Shown one piece after another: positions 1 to 8,224 of a DNA stretch of 23,244 nucleotides. The stretch is taken from contig CAZAQG010000039.1 in the NCBI GenBank assembly GCA_964487445.1, positions 1 to 23,244 of the forward strand, given 5' to 3'. The notes beneath the pieces are model-generated. The model was given only the letters and a program-made list of their open reading frames with translations, was not told where the DNA came from and did not search any database. The translations under genes were made by a program, and so were the position numbers. The stretch is from BMS3Abin12 sp964487445 (GTDB lineage: Bacteria > Pseudomonadota > Gammaproteobacteria > 21-64-14). Position 1 is the stretch's first letter, and each line of letters starts with the position of its first letter.

Positions 1-7
1 CTCTCAT
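1..7 (-). CDS. possible first codons of the gene downstream of amiB (mutL expected)
   Basis: On the minus strand an ATG at 7-5 opens a frame (Met-Arg-, third codon beginning with G) that runs off the left edge. A purine stretch (GGTGG) lies four bases upstream and could serve as a ribosome binding site. In E. coli-like genomes the gene after amiB is mutL, and MutL proteins often begin Met-Arg, so mutL is the expected identity. Only two codons are visible, so this is synteny-based inference. The 68 bp between this ATG and the amiB stop show nothing else notable. Confidence 0.25.
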
Positions 8-75
8 TTTGCCACCGATCGGCGTCCAGTGGCCAGTCGCGTCCACGCCCCGCCCCCGTGCCCCCGGCGCGTCGC

Positions 76-1407
76 TCAGGTCGAGCCGCCCGCGGCGCGC
101 GGGATGCGCAGCACCTCGCCGACCTCGATGTGCCCGCCGTCCAGTCCGTTGGCCACACGCAGCCGCCGGATGCTCACCCGGTAGCGCCGGGCGATCCCGG
201 AGAGGGTCTCGCCCGGCGTGATGACGTGCTCGCGCGCGGCGAAGCGGGTGCCGGCCGGCGCGCGCTTGACGAAGTAGTCGCGGATACCGCGCAGCACCGC
301 GCGCGCGATGCGTGCCTGATAGGCGCGGCTGCGCAGCTTGCGCTCCTCGCGCGGATTGGAGATGAACGCGGTCTCGATCAGCATCGACGGCACATCCGGC
401 GACTTCAGCACCACGAAGCCGGCCTGCTCCACGCGGCGACGGTGCACACGCCCGACGCGCCCGAGTCGATCGAGTACGTCGCGCGCCGCCTCCATGCTCG
501 CCTCGAGCGTGGCGTTCTGCGACAGGTCGAGCAGCACCGAGGCCAGCAGGTGCCCCTTGTCCTCGAGGTCCACGCCGCCGACCCGGTCGGAGGCGTTCTC
601 GCTGCGCGCCAGCCAACGCGCCGCCTCGCTGCTCGCACCGCGCTGCGAGAGGATGTAGACCGACGCGCCGCGTGCGCGGCGGTTGCGATAGGCGTCGGCG
701 TGCAGCGACACGAACAGGTCGGCCTTGGCCTTGCGGGCGATCTCCATGCGCTGTCGCAGCCCGACGTAGTAGTCGCCCCTGCGCGTGAGCACCGCGCGCA
801 TGCCGGGTTGGCGATCGACCAGGACCGCCAGCCGGCGGGCGATGGCGAGTGTCACGTCCTTCTCGCGGGTGCCGCGCGGGCCGCGCGCCCCGGGATCCTC
901 GCCGCCGTGGCCGGGGTCGATGGCGATGATCACCGCGCGTCGCGTGCCGGCACGGCTCGCGACGCGCTTGACCGGGCCGGGCCGCGCCGCCGCCCCGCGC
1001 CGGAGATCGACCACGAGCCGGTAGCCGCGGCCACCGCCGGGCGGCAGCAGGAAGCTGCGCGGGCGTACCGGACCGCGGACATCGAGCACGACCCGCAGTT
1101 CGCCGTTGCGGCGCGGCGCACTGCGAATCGCGGTCACCACGCCGGCGGGCAGGCGCGGGACGGCGAAGCCGCGACCGAACCGCGCATGCCGCAGATCGAG
1201 CACGACGCGCGCCGGATGTGCAAGGGTGAACAGCGTGTGGTCGGTCGGCCCGCTGAGCGGAAATACCACCCGTGTGCGATCCGGGGCGGCCCACAACCGC
1301 ACGGTACTCACCACCGTGGGGGTCGCTCCCGCCACGGCAACCCCCCCGGCAATCCCCAGGATCCCCGTCCCCAGGGCCACCCACAGAATCGCTGCGATCC
1401 GACGCAT
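76..1407 (-). CDS. amiB: N-acetylmuramoyl-L-alanine amidase with AMIN, Amidase_3 and LysM domains
   Basis: Periplasmic zinc amidase that cuts the amide bond between N-acetylmuramic acid and the stem peptide, splitting septal peptidoglycan during daughter-cell separation. The 443-aa product has an N-terminal signal peptide (about 1-28), an AMIN domain (about 33-140) for septal or peptidoglycan targeting, a catalytic Amidase_3 domain (about 158-380) and one C-terminal LysM (about 394-436). Visible zinc ligands and catalytic residues are H167 (DPGHGG), E182 (GTREKD), H236 (SLHAD) and E345 (LIETAFISN), so it should be active. A strong Shine-Dalgarno (GGAGG) precedes the ATG. It lies 106 bp downstream of tsaE in the same direction and has its own promoter candidate in that gap. 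AmiB and AmiC share this catalytic domain. The LysM and the tsaE-amiB-mutL neighbourhood favour the AmiB name used here. Confidence 0.95.
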   Translation of the reverse strand: MRRIAAILWVALGTGILGIAGGVAVAGATPTVVSTVRLWAAPDRTRVVFPLSGPTDHTLFTLAHPARVVLDLRHARFGRGFAVPRLPAGVVTAIRSAPRRNGELRVVLDVRGPVRPRSFLLPPGGGRGYRLVVDLRRGAAARPGPVKRVASRAGTRRAVIIAIDPGHGGEDPGARGPRGTREKDVTLAIARRLAVLVDRQPGMRAVLTRRGDYYVGLRQRMEIARKAKADLFVSLHADAYRNRRARGASVYILSQRGASSEAARWLARSENASDRVGGVDLEDKGHLLASVLLDLSQNATLEASMEAARDVLDRLGRVGRVHRRRVEQAGFVVLKSPDVPSMLIETAFISNPREERKLRSRAYQARIARAVLRGIRDYFVKRAPAGTRFAAREHVITPGETLSGIARRYRVSIRRLRVANGLDGGHIEVGEVLRIPRAAGGST

Positions 1408-1430
1408 CCGGCTCCCCCTCCGACGCCCCT

Positions 1431-1460
1431 ACTCTAGCCACAGATGCGAAACTTTTTCAA
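1431..1460 (-). promoter_or_regulatory. sigma-70 promoter candidate for amiB
   Basis: On the minus strand TTGAAA (1460-1455, 5/6 to the -35 consensus) and TAGAGT (1436-1431, 4/6 to the -10) are separated by 18 bp inside an AT-rich patch that stands out in the GC-rich surroundings. The predicted start of transcription is about 17 bp before the amiB ATG. The spacing is good, but the call is by eye only. Confidence 0.45.
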
Positions 1461-1513
1461 GGTGATTTTTTATTGGGAATCGCCAGGATAGAGGCGTTAC
1501 TTGCCCTGGAACC

Positions 1514-1999
1514 TTAGGACCCCCGCCCGCCCTCCGACCCTGGAACCTGTTCGGCCAGGGCCGCCAACACCGCGGCCCCCGCCGGAGCGCCCGCGCGCAG
1601 GCACACCCGCCGTCCCGGTTCGGCATAGGTCAGACGCAGCACCAGATCGCCGGGCGGCAGCAACGCCGCACCGCGCTCCGGCCACTCCACCAGGCAGATC
1701 GCCTCCCCGTCCAGCAAGTCCCGGATCCCGAGAAACTCCAGTTCCTCGGGATCCGCGAGCCGATAGAGGTCGAGGTGATAGATGAGTCGCGCGCCGAGTT
1801 CGTAGGGCTCCACGAGCGTGTAGGTCGGGCTGCGCACCGGGCCCTGGTGGCCGAGCGCGGCCAGGAAGCCGCGCACCAGGGTGGTCTTCCCGGTACCCAG
1901 TTCACCTTCGAGGCGGATCAGGAGGCCGGGAGGGCAGGCGTGCGCGAGCGCCGCGCCGAGCGCCGCCATCTCCTCGGGCGTGCCGATCAGCCGTTCCAC
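1514..1999 (-). CDS. tsaE: tRNA threonylcarbamoyladenosine biosynthesis ATPase TsaE
   Basis: P-loop ATPase partner of the TsaB-TsaD complex that installs N6-threonylcarbamoyl on A37 of tRNAs reading ANN codons. It acts in the cytoplasm. The 161-aa product shows a Walker A loop (GELGTGKTT, 32-40), the family segment SPTYTLVEPY (57-66), HLDLYRL (75-81) with its conserved Asp, and LVEWPE (103-108). Length is normal for the family. The open frame continues upstream, but that extension is arginine/glycine-rich shadow of nnr. I therefore start at the GTG at 1999, which overlaps the end of nnr by 13 bp and implies translational coupling. An ATG ten codons further in is the alternative but would trim the first conserved strand. 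Confidence 0.93.
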   Translation of the reverse strand: MERLIGTPEEMAALGAALAHACPPGLLIRLEGELGTGKTTLVRGFLAALGHQGPVRSPTYTLVEPYELGARLIYHLDLYRLADPEELEFLGIRDLLDGEAICLVEWPERGAALLPPGDLVLRLTYAEPGRRVCLRAGAPAGAAVLAALAEQVPGSEGGRGS

Positions 2000-3495
2000 G
2001 GGAATTGATGCGGATTGGCGAGCCGGCGCAGTTCCGGGAGCAGATCGGTCGCCAGCAGGCCGCGCTCCCCCCCCGCGCGCGCCGCGGCATCCGCCGCGGC
2101 GCCGTGGAGATAGACGCCGAGCCGAGCCGCGGCGGCGGAATCGAGGCCCTGCGCCAGCAGACCGGCGATCACGCCGGTGAGGACGTCGCCCATCCCCCCC
2201 GAGGCCATCCCCGGGTTGCCCACCTCGGCCACCCACGGCGCACCCTCGCCGGCCTGGATCACGGTCCCCGCCCCCTTGAGCACGACCACGGCGGCGTAGC
2301 GTTCGGCCAGGGCGCGCGCCGCGGCGTAACGATCGCGCTGGACCGCCCCGGCGTCCGTGCCCAGGAGCCGCGCCGCCTCGCCCGGGTGCGGCGTGAGCAC
2401 CCAGTTCCCGCGCGCCACCGGTTCGCGCGCCAGCAGGTTGAGGGCGTCGGCGTCCACGACCAAGGGAAGGCGCGAGTCGAGCAGACTACCGAACAGATCC
2501 ATCCCCCACCGTCCCCGCCCGAGCCCGGGTCCGACCGCAACCACCGTGGCGCGCCCGAGCAGCGCACCGAGATCCCCGGGACCACCGACCCCGTGCGCCA
2601 TCAGTTCCGGCGCGCCTGCACTCAACGCGGCGGCGTGCTCGGCGCGCGTGGCGAGGCTCACCAGACCCGCGCCGACCCGACCCGCCGCCGCACCGGCCAT
2701 GCGCAACGCCCCACCCATGCCCCGCCCGCCCCCGACCAGGAGCACATGCCCGTAGCACCCCTTGTGCGCGCTGCGCGGGCGCGGCGCGAGCAGCCGCGCG
2801 AGCCCCGACGGGTCCAGGCGCAAGGCGGCCGGCTCCAGCCCGCCGTACAGATCGGCGGGCACCCCGAGGGCGTCGAAATACAGCGTGCCGCGGTACACCG
2901 GCCCCTCGCCGCTGTAGAGCCCCGCCTTGCGGGCGATGAAGGTGACCGTCGCCGCGGCGTGGACCGCGACCCCCAGCACCGCGCCGGTATCGGCGTGCAG
3001 CCCCGACGGGATATCCACCGCGACCACCGGCGCGCCCCGCCCATCGATCGCCTCCAGCGCCGCGCGCCAGGCACCGCCCACCTCGCGATCGAGCCCGGTG
3101 CCGAACACCGCGTCCACGATCACTTCGGCCCGCGCCAGGCGCGCCGCGTCGAAGGGGTGCGGCGTGACACCCGCCGCCACGCACTCGGACCGCGCCGTGG
3201 CGGCGTCGCCGCGCAGGCGCGACGCCTCGACCATTTCCAGCACCTCCACTTCCCGGCCGGCCCGATGCGCCAGGCGTGCGACCACGAAACCGTCGCCGCC
3301 GTTGTTGCCGGCGCCGCACACCACCGTCAGGCGGCGTGCCGCCGGCCGGCACTCGCGCACCGCCGCGAACACCGCCTCTCCGGCGCGGCACATGAGTGTG
3401 TAGCCCGGGATTCCGCGCTCTTCGATGGCACGGCGGTCCAGCTCGCGCGCCTGCTCGGCGCGGTACAGGGCCCACTCCGGATCATGTTCCAGCAC
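1987..3495 (-). CDS. nnr: bifunctional NAD(P)H-hydrate epimerase / ADP-dependent NAD(P)H-hydrate dehydratase
   Basis: Repairs hydrated NADH and NADPH. The N-terminal YjeF_N domain epimerises R- and S-hydrates, and the C-terminal ribokinase-like domain dehydrates the S form using ADP. The 502-aa product has the epimerase loop GAGNNGGDG (61-69) and DIPSGL (161-166). The C-terminal half carries HKGCYGHVLLVGG, TPHPGEAARLL and the GMASGGMGDVLTG nucleotide/catalytic segment, so both halves look intact. The frame stays open further upstream, but a GTG at 3495 has an AGGAG eight bases before it and gives the usual N-terminus, so I chose it. First gene of the nnr-tsaE(-amiB) run, divergent from queG across 98 bp. 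I found no convincing promoter hexamers in that gap. Confidence 0.94.
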   Translation of the reverse strand: MLEHDPEWALYRAEQARELDRRAIEERGIPGYTLMCRAGEAVFAAVRECRPAARRLTVVCGAGNNGGDGFVVARLAHRAGREVEVLEMVEASRLRGDAATARSECVAAGVTPHPFDAARLARAEVIVDAVFGTGLDREVGGAWRAALEAIDGRGAPVVAVDIPSGLHADTGAVLGVAVHAAATVTFIARKAGLYSGEGPVYRGTLYFDALGVPADLYGGLEPAALRLDPSGLARLLAPRPRSAHKGCYGHVLLVGGGRGMGGALRMAGAAAGRVGAGLVSLATRAEHAAALSAGAPELMAHGVGGPGDLGALLGRATVVAVGPGLGRGRWGMDLFGSLLDSRLPLVVDADALNLLAREPVARGNWVLTPHPGEAARLLGTDAGAVQRDRYAAARALAERYAAVVVLKGAGTVIQAGEGAPWVAEVGNPGMASGGMGDVLTGVIAGLLAQGLDSAAAARLGVYLHGAAADAAARAGGERGLLATDLLPELRRLANPHQFPWNG

Positions 3496-3593
3496 GTGCG
3501 CGACTCCTGAGACGGGCGGGCGCGTCACCCGGGTTCCCAGACCGGGGCACGACGTCCACAATAGAGCCCCGTCCTCCGAACAGCGAACATAGC

Positions 3594-4724
3594 GTGAACC
3601 GCCCGGCGAAATCCATCACCCCCGAGGCACCCGCGCGGTGCCCCGACCCCGCCGCGCTCGCCGCGGACATCCGCCGCTGGGCAGCGAAACTCGGCTTCCC
3701 GGCACTCGGGATCACCGACACCGATCTCTCGGCGGCGGAGGCCCGCCTGCTCGACTGGCTCGCCCGCGACCGCCACGGCGAGATGGACTGGATGGCACGC
3801 CACGGCGTGCGCCGCAGCCGCCCGGCGCAGCTCGTACCGGGCACGATCCGCGTGCTCTCGGTGCGCATGGACTACTGGCCGGGCACGGCGGCCGACGCGC
3901 ACGCCGTGCTCCGCGACCCGGCGCGCGCCTACATCTCGCGCTATGCGCTGGGCCGCGACTACCACAAGGTGCTGCGCCGGCGCCTGCAGCGCCTCGCCGA
4001 GCGCATCGCCGCGATCACCGGCCCGTTCGGCTACCGGGTGTTCACCGACAGCGCCCCGGTCCTCGAGAAGCCGCTCGCGCAGAAGGCCGGGCTCGGCTGG
4101 ATCGGCAAGCACACCAACCTGGTCGACGCCCGTGCCGGTTCCTGGTTCTTCCTCGGGGAGCTGTACACCGACCTGCCGCTGCCCGTCGACGCGCCGGCCC
4201 GCGAACGCTGCGGCACCTGTACCGCGTGCCTGGACGCCTGCCCGACCGGCGCCATCTTCGCCCCCTACCAGCTCGACGCACGCCGCTGCATCGCCTACCT
4301 GACGATCGAACTGCCCGGGGTCATCCCCGTGGAACTGCGCCCGCTGCTCGGCAACCGCATCTACGGCTGCGACGACTGCCAGCTCGCCTGTCCGTGGAAC
4401 CGCTTCGCCCAACCGACGTCCGAGGCCGACTTCCTGCCCCGCCACGGCCTCGACGCGGCGACCCTCGCCGGGCTGTTCGCCTGGAACGAGGCCGATTTCC
4501 TGCGCAACACCGAGGGCGGCCCGATCCGGCGCATCGGCCACGAACGCTGGCTGCGCAACCTCGCCGTCGCGCTCGGCAACGCGACCCCGACCCCCGAGGT
4601 ACCGGCCGCCCTCCGGGTCCGCGCCGACCATCCCTCCGCCCTGGTGCGCGAGCACGTGGCCTGGGCGCTGGCGCGCCACGCGAGCGCGCGCGACCCCGGC
4701 GGAACCGGCCCTTACGGCCCCTGA
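3594..4724 (+). CDS. queG: epoxyqueuosine reductase QueG
   Basis: Cobalamin-dependent iron-sulfur enzyme that reduces epoxyqueuosine to queuosine in tRNA, the last step of queuosine synthesis. The 376-aa product contains the DUF1730-type N-terminal domain, the active-site segment FTDSAPVLEKPLAQKAGLGW (Asp152 is the probable catalytic acid) and two 4Fe-4S binding sets: C206, C209, C212, C216 (CGTCTACLDACP) and C232, C259, C262, C266 (CDDCQLACPWN). A HEAT-like tail follows. The GTG at 3594 gives a normal length, but its ribosome binding site is weak. The frame is open upstream, so the exact start is less sure than the identity. The 3' end overlaps the oppositely directed pgi by 13 bp. Confidence 0.94.
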   Translation: MNRPAKSITPEAPARCPDPAALAADIRRWAAKLGFPALGITDTDLSAAEARLLDWLARDRHGEMDWMARHGVRRSRPAQLVPGTIRVLSVRMDYWPGTAADAHAVLRDPARAYISRYALGRDYHKVLRRRLQRLAERIAAITGPFGYRVFTDSAPVLEKPLAQKAGLGWIGKHTNLVDARAGSWFFLGELYTDLPLPVDAPARERCGTCTACLDACPTGAIFAPYQLDARRCIAYLTIELPGVIPVELRPLLGNRIYGCDDCQLACPWNRFAQPTSEADFLPRHGLDAATLAGLFAWNEADFLRNTEGGPIRRIGHERWLRNLAVALGNATPTPEVPAALRVRADHPSALVREHVAWALARHASARDPGGTGPYGP

Positions 4725-6358
4725 TGCTCCCGGTAGTACCGGATCAGCCCCTGAGTGGAGACGTCATGTGCGCCCACCGACGCATCCGGGGCCAGTTCCG
4801 GGAGGATCGCCTTGGCGAGTTGCTTGCCGAGTTCAACACCCCATTGATCGAAGGAGTTGATGCCCCAGATCACCCCCTGCACGAAGATTTTGTGCTCGTA
4901 GAGCGCGATGAGCGTCCCCAGGCTACGCGGGGTGATCTTGCGCAGCAGGATCGAATTGGTGGGGCGGTTGCCCGGAAAGACCTTGTGCGGCAGCAGCCGC
5001 TTGAGCGCGCGCCCGGAGAGCCCCTGCGCCTCGAGTTCGGCGCGGACCTCGTCTTCGGTCTTGCCGCGCATCAGGGCCTCGGTCTGGGCGAAGAAGTTGG
5101 AGAGCAGGATCCGGTGATGCTCACCCAGCGGGTTGTGGGTCTCCATCGGGGCGATGAAGTCGGCCGGGATCATCTCGGTGCCCTGGTGGATGAGCTGGTA
5201 GAAGGCGTGCTGGCCGTTGGTGCCGGGCTCGCCCCACAGGACCGGCCCGGTCTGGTAGCGCACCGCGCGGCCCTTGCGCGTGACGCGCTTGCCGTTGCTC
5301 TCCATGTCCCCCTGCTGGAAATAGGCCGGGAACCGGTGCAGGTACTGGTCGTAGGGGAGGATGGCGTGGGTCTGGGCGCCGAAGAAATCACCGTACCACA
5401 CGCCCAACACCCCCAGGATCACCGGCAGGTTGCGCTCCAGGGGCGTGGCGCGGAAATGCTCATCCAGGAGATGCCCGCCCTCGAGCAGTTCTTCGAAACG
5501 GTCCATGCCGATGTAGAGCGCGATCGACAGACCGATCGCCGACCAGAGCGAGTAGCGCCCGCCGACCCAGTCCCAGAACTCGAACATGTTCTCGGGATCG
5601 ATGCCGAACTCGCGCACCGCCTCGCGGTTGGTGGACACGGCGACGAAGTGGCGGGCGATGCCGGCCTCGTCGCCGGTTTGCTCCAGGAACCAGGCGCGCG
5701 CCGTGTGGGCGTTGGTGAGCGTCTCCTGGGTGGTGAAGGTCTTGGACGAGACCACGAACAGCGTGGTCTGCGCGCGCAGCAGCTTGAGGGTCTCGGCGAT
5801 GTGGGTGCCGTCGACGTTGGAGACGAAGTGCGCGGCGAGACGCGGCCCGCCGTAGGGGCGCAACGCCTCGGCGACCATCTTCGGCCCGAGGTCGGAGCCG
5901 CCGATGCCGATATTGACCACGTCCGTGATCGCCTCCCCGGTGCACCCCAGCCAGCGTCCCTCGCGCACGTCCCCGGTGAAACGACGCATGTGTTCCAGGA
6001 CGGCGTTGACCTTCGGCATCACGTCCTCGCCGTCCACCAGGATCGGGCGGTTGGAGCGGTTGCGAAGGGCGACGTGCAACACCGCGCGGTCCTCCGTGAC
6101 ATTGATCTTCTCACCGGAGAACATGCGCTCGATCCAGCGCGGCAATTCACGCTCGCGGGCGAGTTCGAGGAGCAGGCGCAGGGTGCGCTCGGTGATGCGG
6201 TTTTTGGAGTAGTCGAGGAGGAAGTCGTCGAAGTGCAACGAGAAACGCTCGAAACGCTTCGGATCCTCGCGAAACAGGTCGCGCATGTGCCGATCGCGGA
6301 TCTCGCGGTGATGGGCCTTGAGGGCCTTCCAGGATTTGCAGTTCGTCAGTGCCGTCAT
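4712..6358 (-). CDS. pgi: glucose-6-phosphate isomerase
   Basis: Cytoplasmic enzyme interconverting glucose 6-phosphate and fructose 6-phosphate, linking glycolysis/gluconeogenesis, the pentose phosphate route and glycogen synthesis. The 548-aa product is collinear with E. coli Pgi (549 aa). It carries MFSGEKIN, NIGIGGSDLGP, SNVDGTHI, GGRYSLWSAIGLSI, the catalytic-glutamate segment GEPGTNGQHAF and GVELGKQLA with the active-site Lys. An ATG at 6358 preceded by AGGAAG fixes the start; the longer open frame upstream lacks family similarity. It follows zwf in the same direction after 163 bp that hold a REP-like pair, so co-transcription with zwf is plausible. Its stop codon lies inside the end of queG. 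Confidence 0.97.
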   Translation of the reverse strand: MTALTNCKSWKALKAHHREIRDRHMRDLFREDPKRFERFSLHFDDFLLDYSKNRITERTLRLLLELARERELPRWIERMFSGEKINVTEDRAVLHVALRNRSNRPILVDGEDVMPKVNAVLEHMRRFTGDVREGRWLGCTGEAITDVVNIGIGGSDLGPKMVAEALRPYGGPRLAAHFVSNVDGTHIAETLKLLRAQTTLFVVSSKTFTTQETLTNAHTARAWFLEQTGDEAGIARHFVAVSTNREAVREFGIDPENMFEFWDWVGGRYSLWSAIGLSIALYIGMDRFEELLEGGHLLDEHFRATPLERNLPVILGVLGVWYGDFFGAQTHAILPYDQYLHRFPAYFQQGDMESNGKRVTRKGRAVRYQTGPVLWGEPGTNGQHAFYQLIHQGTEMIPADFIAPMETHNPLGEHHRILLSNFFAQTEALMRGKTEDEVRAELEAQGLSGRALKRLLPHKVFPGNRPTNSILLRKITPRSLGTLIALYEHKIFVQGVIWGINSFDQWGVELGKQLAKAILPELAPDASVGAHDVSTQGLIRYYREHQGP

Positions 6359-6404
6359 CAGTTTCTTCCTTTCTGTTCCAGAATCCCGCAGATCCGACAT
6401 CGCC

Positions 6405-6474
6405 GGCGGGCCAAGGCCCGCCCTACCGGGATTCGCGCATCCCCGCACGTCCCGTACAAGGGCCGGGCCCGGCC
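6405..6474. repeat. REP-like inverted pair (BIME-like) between zwf and pgi
   Basis: Two palindromes face outwards. The left one is a perfect 8+2+8 hairpin (GGCGGGCC-AA-GGCCCGCC, 6405-6422) with head CTAC at 6423-6426 (GTAG on the minus strand). The right one is preceded by GTAC at 6454-6457, followed by GGCCGGGCCCGGCC at 6461-6474. Twenty-seven bases separate the heads. On the minus strand the left unit matches the one at 12665-12686 at 20 of 22 positions. GTAG-headed palindromes in head-to-head pairs are the known layout of REP/BIME elements. Between two co-directional genes they could stabilise or attenuate the zwf-pgi transcript. Confidence 0.6.
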
Positions 6475-6521
6475 GGCGCGGAACCCGTGCGCCGATCCGC
6501 CCGGCGACCGGTTCGCGCCCG

Positions 6522-8012
6522 CTACGCCGCGCCCTCGTCGTCTTCCAGGGTGTTGCGCCAGCGCTGGTCGTCGCGCTCGAAGAGCCGGCCGGCCTCGCGC
6601 GGCCCCCAACTTCCGGCCGGGTAGGTGTGGATGAAATCGCGTTCCACGGACCAGACCTTGAGGATCGGGTCCACGACGCGCCATGCCCAGGCGACCTCGT
6701 CGTAGCGCAGGAACAGCGAGTGGTCGCCCCCGATGACGTCGAGCAGCAGGGCCTCATAGGCGCCCAGCCCCGCCTGGTTGATGCCGCAGTAAGAGGCATC
6801 CATCCGCGTGGTCTGGGTGCGCATCTCCAGGCCCGGTTCCTTGACCTGCAGTTCTATGCGCAGGCATTCGTTGGGCTGGATATTGAGCAACAGCCAGTTG
6901 GGACGGATCCGGTCGATCTGGGTCTCACGGAAGAGCTGCTGCGGGGGGTGCTTGAAGCGAATTGCGATGAGCGAGTTGTCCTTGGCCATGCGCTTGCCGG
7001 TGCGCAGGTAGAAGGGGATGTTGCGCCAGCGCCAGTTGTCGATGAACAGCTTCAGGGCGGTGAAGGTCTCGGTGGTGCTGTTGGCGGGCACCCCGTCCTC
7101 TTCCAAGTAGCCGCGGATCTGTTCGCCGCCGATGCGCCCGCGCGCGTACTGGGCGCGGAAGGCGTGGGCATGGACCGCGCTCTTCGGGATCGGGCGGATC
7201 GAACGCAGCACCTTGACCTTCTCGTCGCGCAGCGACTCCGCGTCCAGGCTGGCGGGGGGTTCCATCGCCACCAGCGTGAGCATCTGCAGCAGGTGACTCT
7301 GGATCATGTCGCGCAGCGCACCGGCCCCGTCGTAGTACTCGGCGCGCCCGTCCAGACCACGCGCCTCGCAATGAGTGATCTGCACGTGATCGATGTAGTT
7401 GCGGTTCCAGAGCGGCTCGAGCATCAGATTCGCAAAGCGGAACACCAATACGTTCTGAATAGTGCCCTTGCCGAGATAGTGGTCGATGCGGTAGAGCTGC
7501 TCCTCCCGGTAGTCCCGATGCAGCCGCTCGTCGAGCAACTCCGCACTCTCCAGATCGTAGCCGAAGGGCTTCTCCACCACCAGCCGCCGCCAACCCGTAT
7601 CCTCCCGGTTGAGCCCGACCTGCGCGAGATTGCGCGCCACCACACCGAACTCCGCCGGGCGGATCGCCATGTAGAACACCAGGTTCTCGGGGAAGCGCGC
7701 GCCGTCGGCCAGCGTCCGGTACAGGCCCTGGTAGGCGGCGGCGTCGTTGAGGTCGAGCCGATAGTACTGGAGCCGTTCCCGGAGGCGGCCGAATATCGCC
7801 TCGTCGAGCCCGCCGCGCACGCGCGCACCAAGCGCCTCGCGCACCTCCGCACGCCACTGATCCGCCTCCCAGGGGCGGCGCCCGATGCCCAACACGACCA
7901 GTTCCTTCGGAAGGCGTCCCGCGGCCTCCAGGTGGTAGAGAGCCGTCAGCAGTTTGTTGCGGGCCAAATTTCCGGTCGCGCCGAAGATCACGAACGTACA
8001 GGGATCGAGCAT
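6522..8012 (-). CDS. zwf: glucose-6-phosphate 1-dehydrogenase
   Basis: Oxidises glucose 6-phosphate to 6-phosphogluconolactone with NADP(+) or NAD(+), the entry to the oxidative pentose phosphate and Entner-Doudoroff routes. The 496-aa product has the Rossmann loop GATGNLA (11-17), VVEKPFG (145-151) and the active-site segment RIDHYLGK (175-182) with catalytic His178, then the C-terminal substrate/tetramer domain to the end. One oddity is that the residue after DHYLGK is Gly183, where the family signature expects Glu, Gln or Lys. The ATG at 8012 has AGAGG eight bases upstream; the open frame further upstream is not conserved. It is divergent from glgA over 212 bp containing a HexR-like site and two hairpins. 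Confidence 0.96.
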   Translation of the reverse strand: MLDPCTFVIFGATGNLARNKLLTALYHLEAAGRLPKELVVLGIGRRPWEADQWRAEVREALGARVRGGLDEAIFGRLRERLQYYRLDLNDAAAYQGLYRTLADGARFPENLVFYMAIRPAEFGVVARNLAQVGLNREDTGWRRLVVEKPFGYDLESAELLDERLHRDYREEQLYRIDHYLGKGTIQNVLVFRFANLMLEPLWNRNYIDHVQITHCEARGLDGRAEYYDGAGALRDMIQSHLLQMLTLVAMEPPASLDAESLRDEKVKVLRSIRPIPKSAVHAHAFRAQYARGRIGGEQIRGYLEEDGVPANSTTETFTALKLFIDNWRWRNIPFYLRTGKRMAKDNSLIAIRFKHPPQQLFRETQIDRIRPNWLLLNIQPNECLRIELQVKEPGLEMRTQTTRMDASYCGINQAGLGAYEALLLDVIGGDHSLFLRYDEVAWAWRVVDPILKVWSVERDFIHTYPAGSWGPREAGRLFERDDQRWRNTLEDDEGAA

Positions 8013-8043
8013 CGAAAAGGCCCCTCTGTGCACCGCCCGAGCC

Positions 8044-8060
8044 GGGGGTGTGCAACCCCC
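8044..8060. promoter_or_regulatory. small hairpin in the zwf leader
   Basis: GGGGGT (8044-8049) and ACCCCC (8055-8060) pair around a 5-nt loop, 32 bp upstream of the zwf start codon and within its predicted transcript. It could act on the zwf leader RNA or be a protein site; nothing here decides. Confidence 0.35.
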
Positions 8061-8094
8061 GATCGACGGCGCATCCGTGCGCGGCACCGGAACA

Positions 8095-8116
8095 CGACGC
8101 GGGCGCACCCGCGTCG
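8095..8116. promoter_or_regulatory. 9-bp perfect dyad in the zwf leader
   Basis: CGACGCGGG (8095-8103) and its complement CCCGCGTCG (8108-8116) flank a 4-nt loop. This makes a very stable hairpin in the predicted zwf 5' leader, about 25 bp downstream of the minus-strand -10 element. It may be an operator or an RNA structure. Confidence 0.4.
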
Positions 8117-8135
8117 CAGTGAAGTATGAAGCCGA

Positions 8136-8150
8136 TTGTAGTATAAACAG
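8136..8150. promoter_or_regulatory. divergent zwf/glgA -10 elements with a HexR-like operator candidate
   Basis: An AT-rich island holds TATACT on the minus strand (8145-8140, 5/6 to -10, for zwf) and TATAAA on the plus strand (8142-8147, 5/6, for glgA). Neither has a good -35. The same bases read TTGT-N7-ACAG (8136-8150). That is 7 of 8 specified bases of TTGT-N7/8-ACAA, the site described for the KDPG-sensing repressor HexR at Pseudomonas zwf. The left half also reads TGTAGT, as in the longer HexR consensus. HexR control of zwf is inference; no hexR gene is in the window. Confidence 0.4.
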
Positions 8151-8224
8151 GCGACGGCGTTCGTTGATTCTATCGACCACCGGGGGCCGCCACGGTTCCC
8201 ACTGCGAATCGAGACCCGGCCCTG

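Noticed and set aside
2005..3510. 501-aa plus-strand open frame opposite nnr
   Set aside because: Shadow of nnr, whose minus-strand product shows both complete catalytic domains.
3638..6634. 998-aa plus-strand open frame running across queG and pgi
   Set aside because: It is Arg/Pro/Ala/His-rich, antisense to well-conserved pgi, and has no recognisable domain. It is a typical high-GC shadow frame.
8013..8224. Possible riboswitch in the zwf/glgA intergenic region
   Set aside because: Two simple hairpins are present, but I recognise no conserved riboswitch core, and the hairpins lie on the zwf leader side only.
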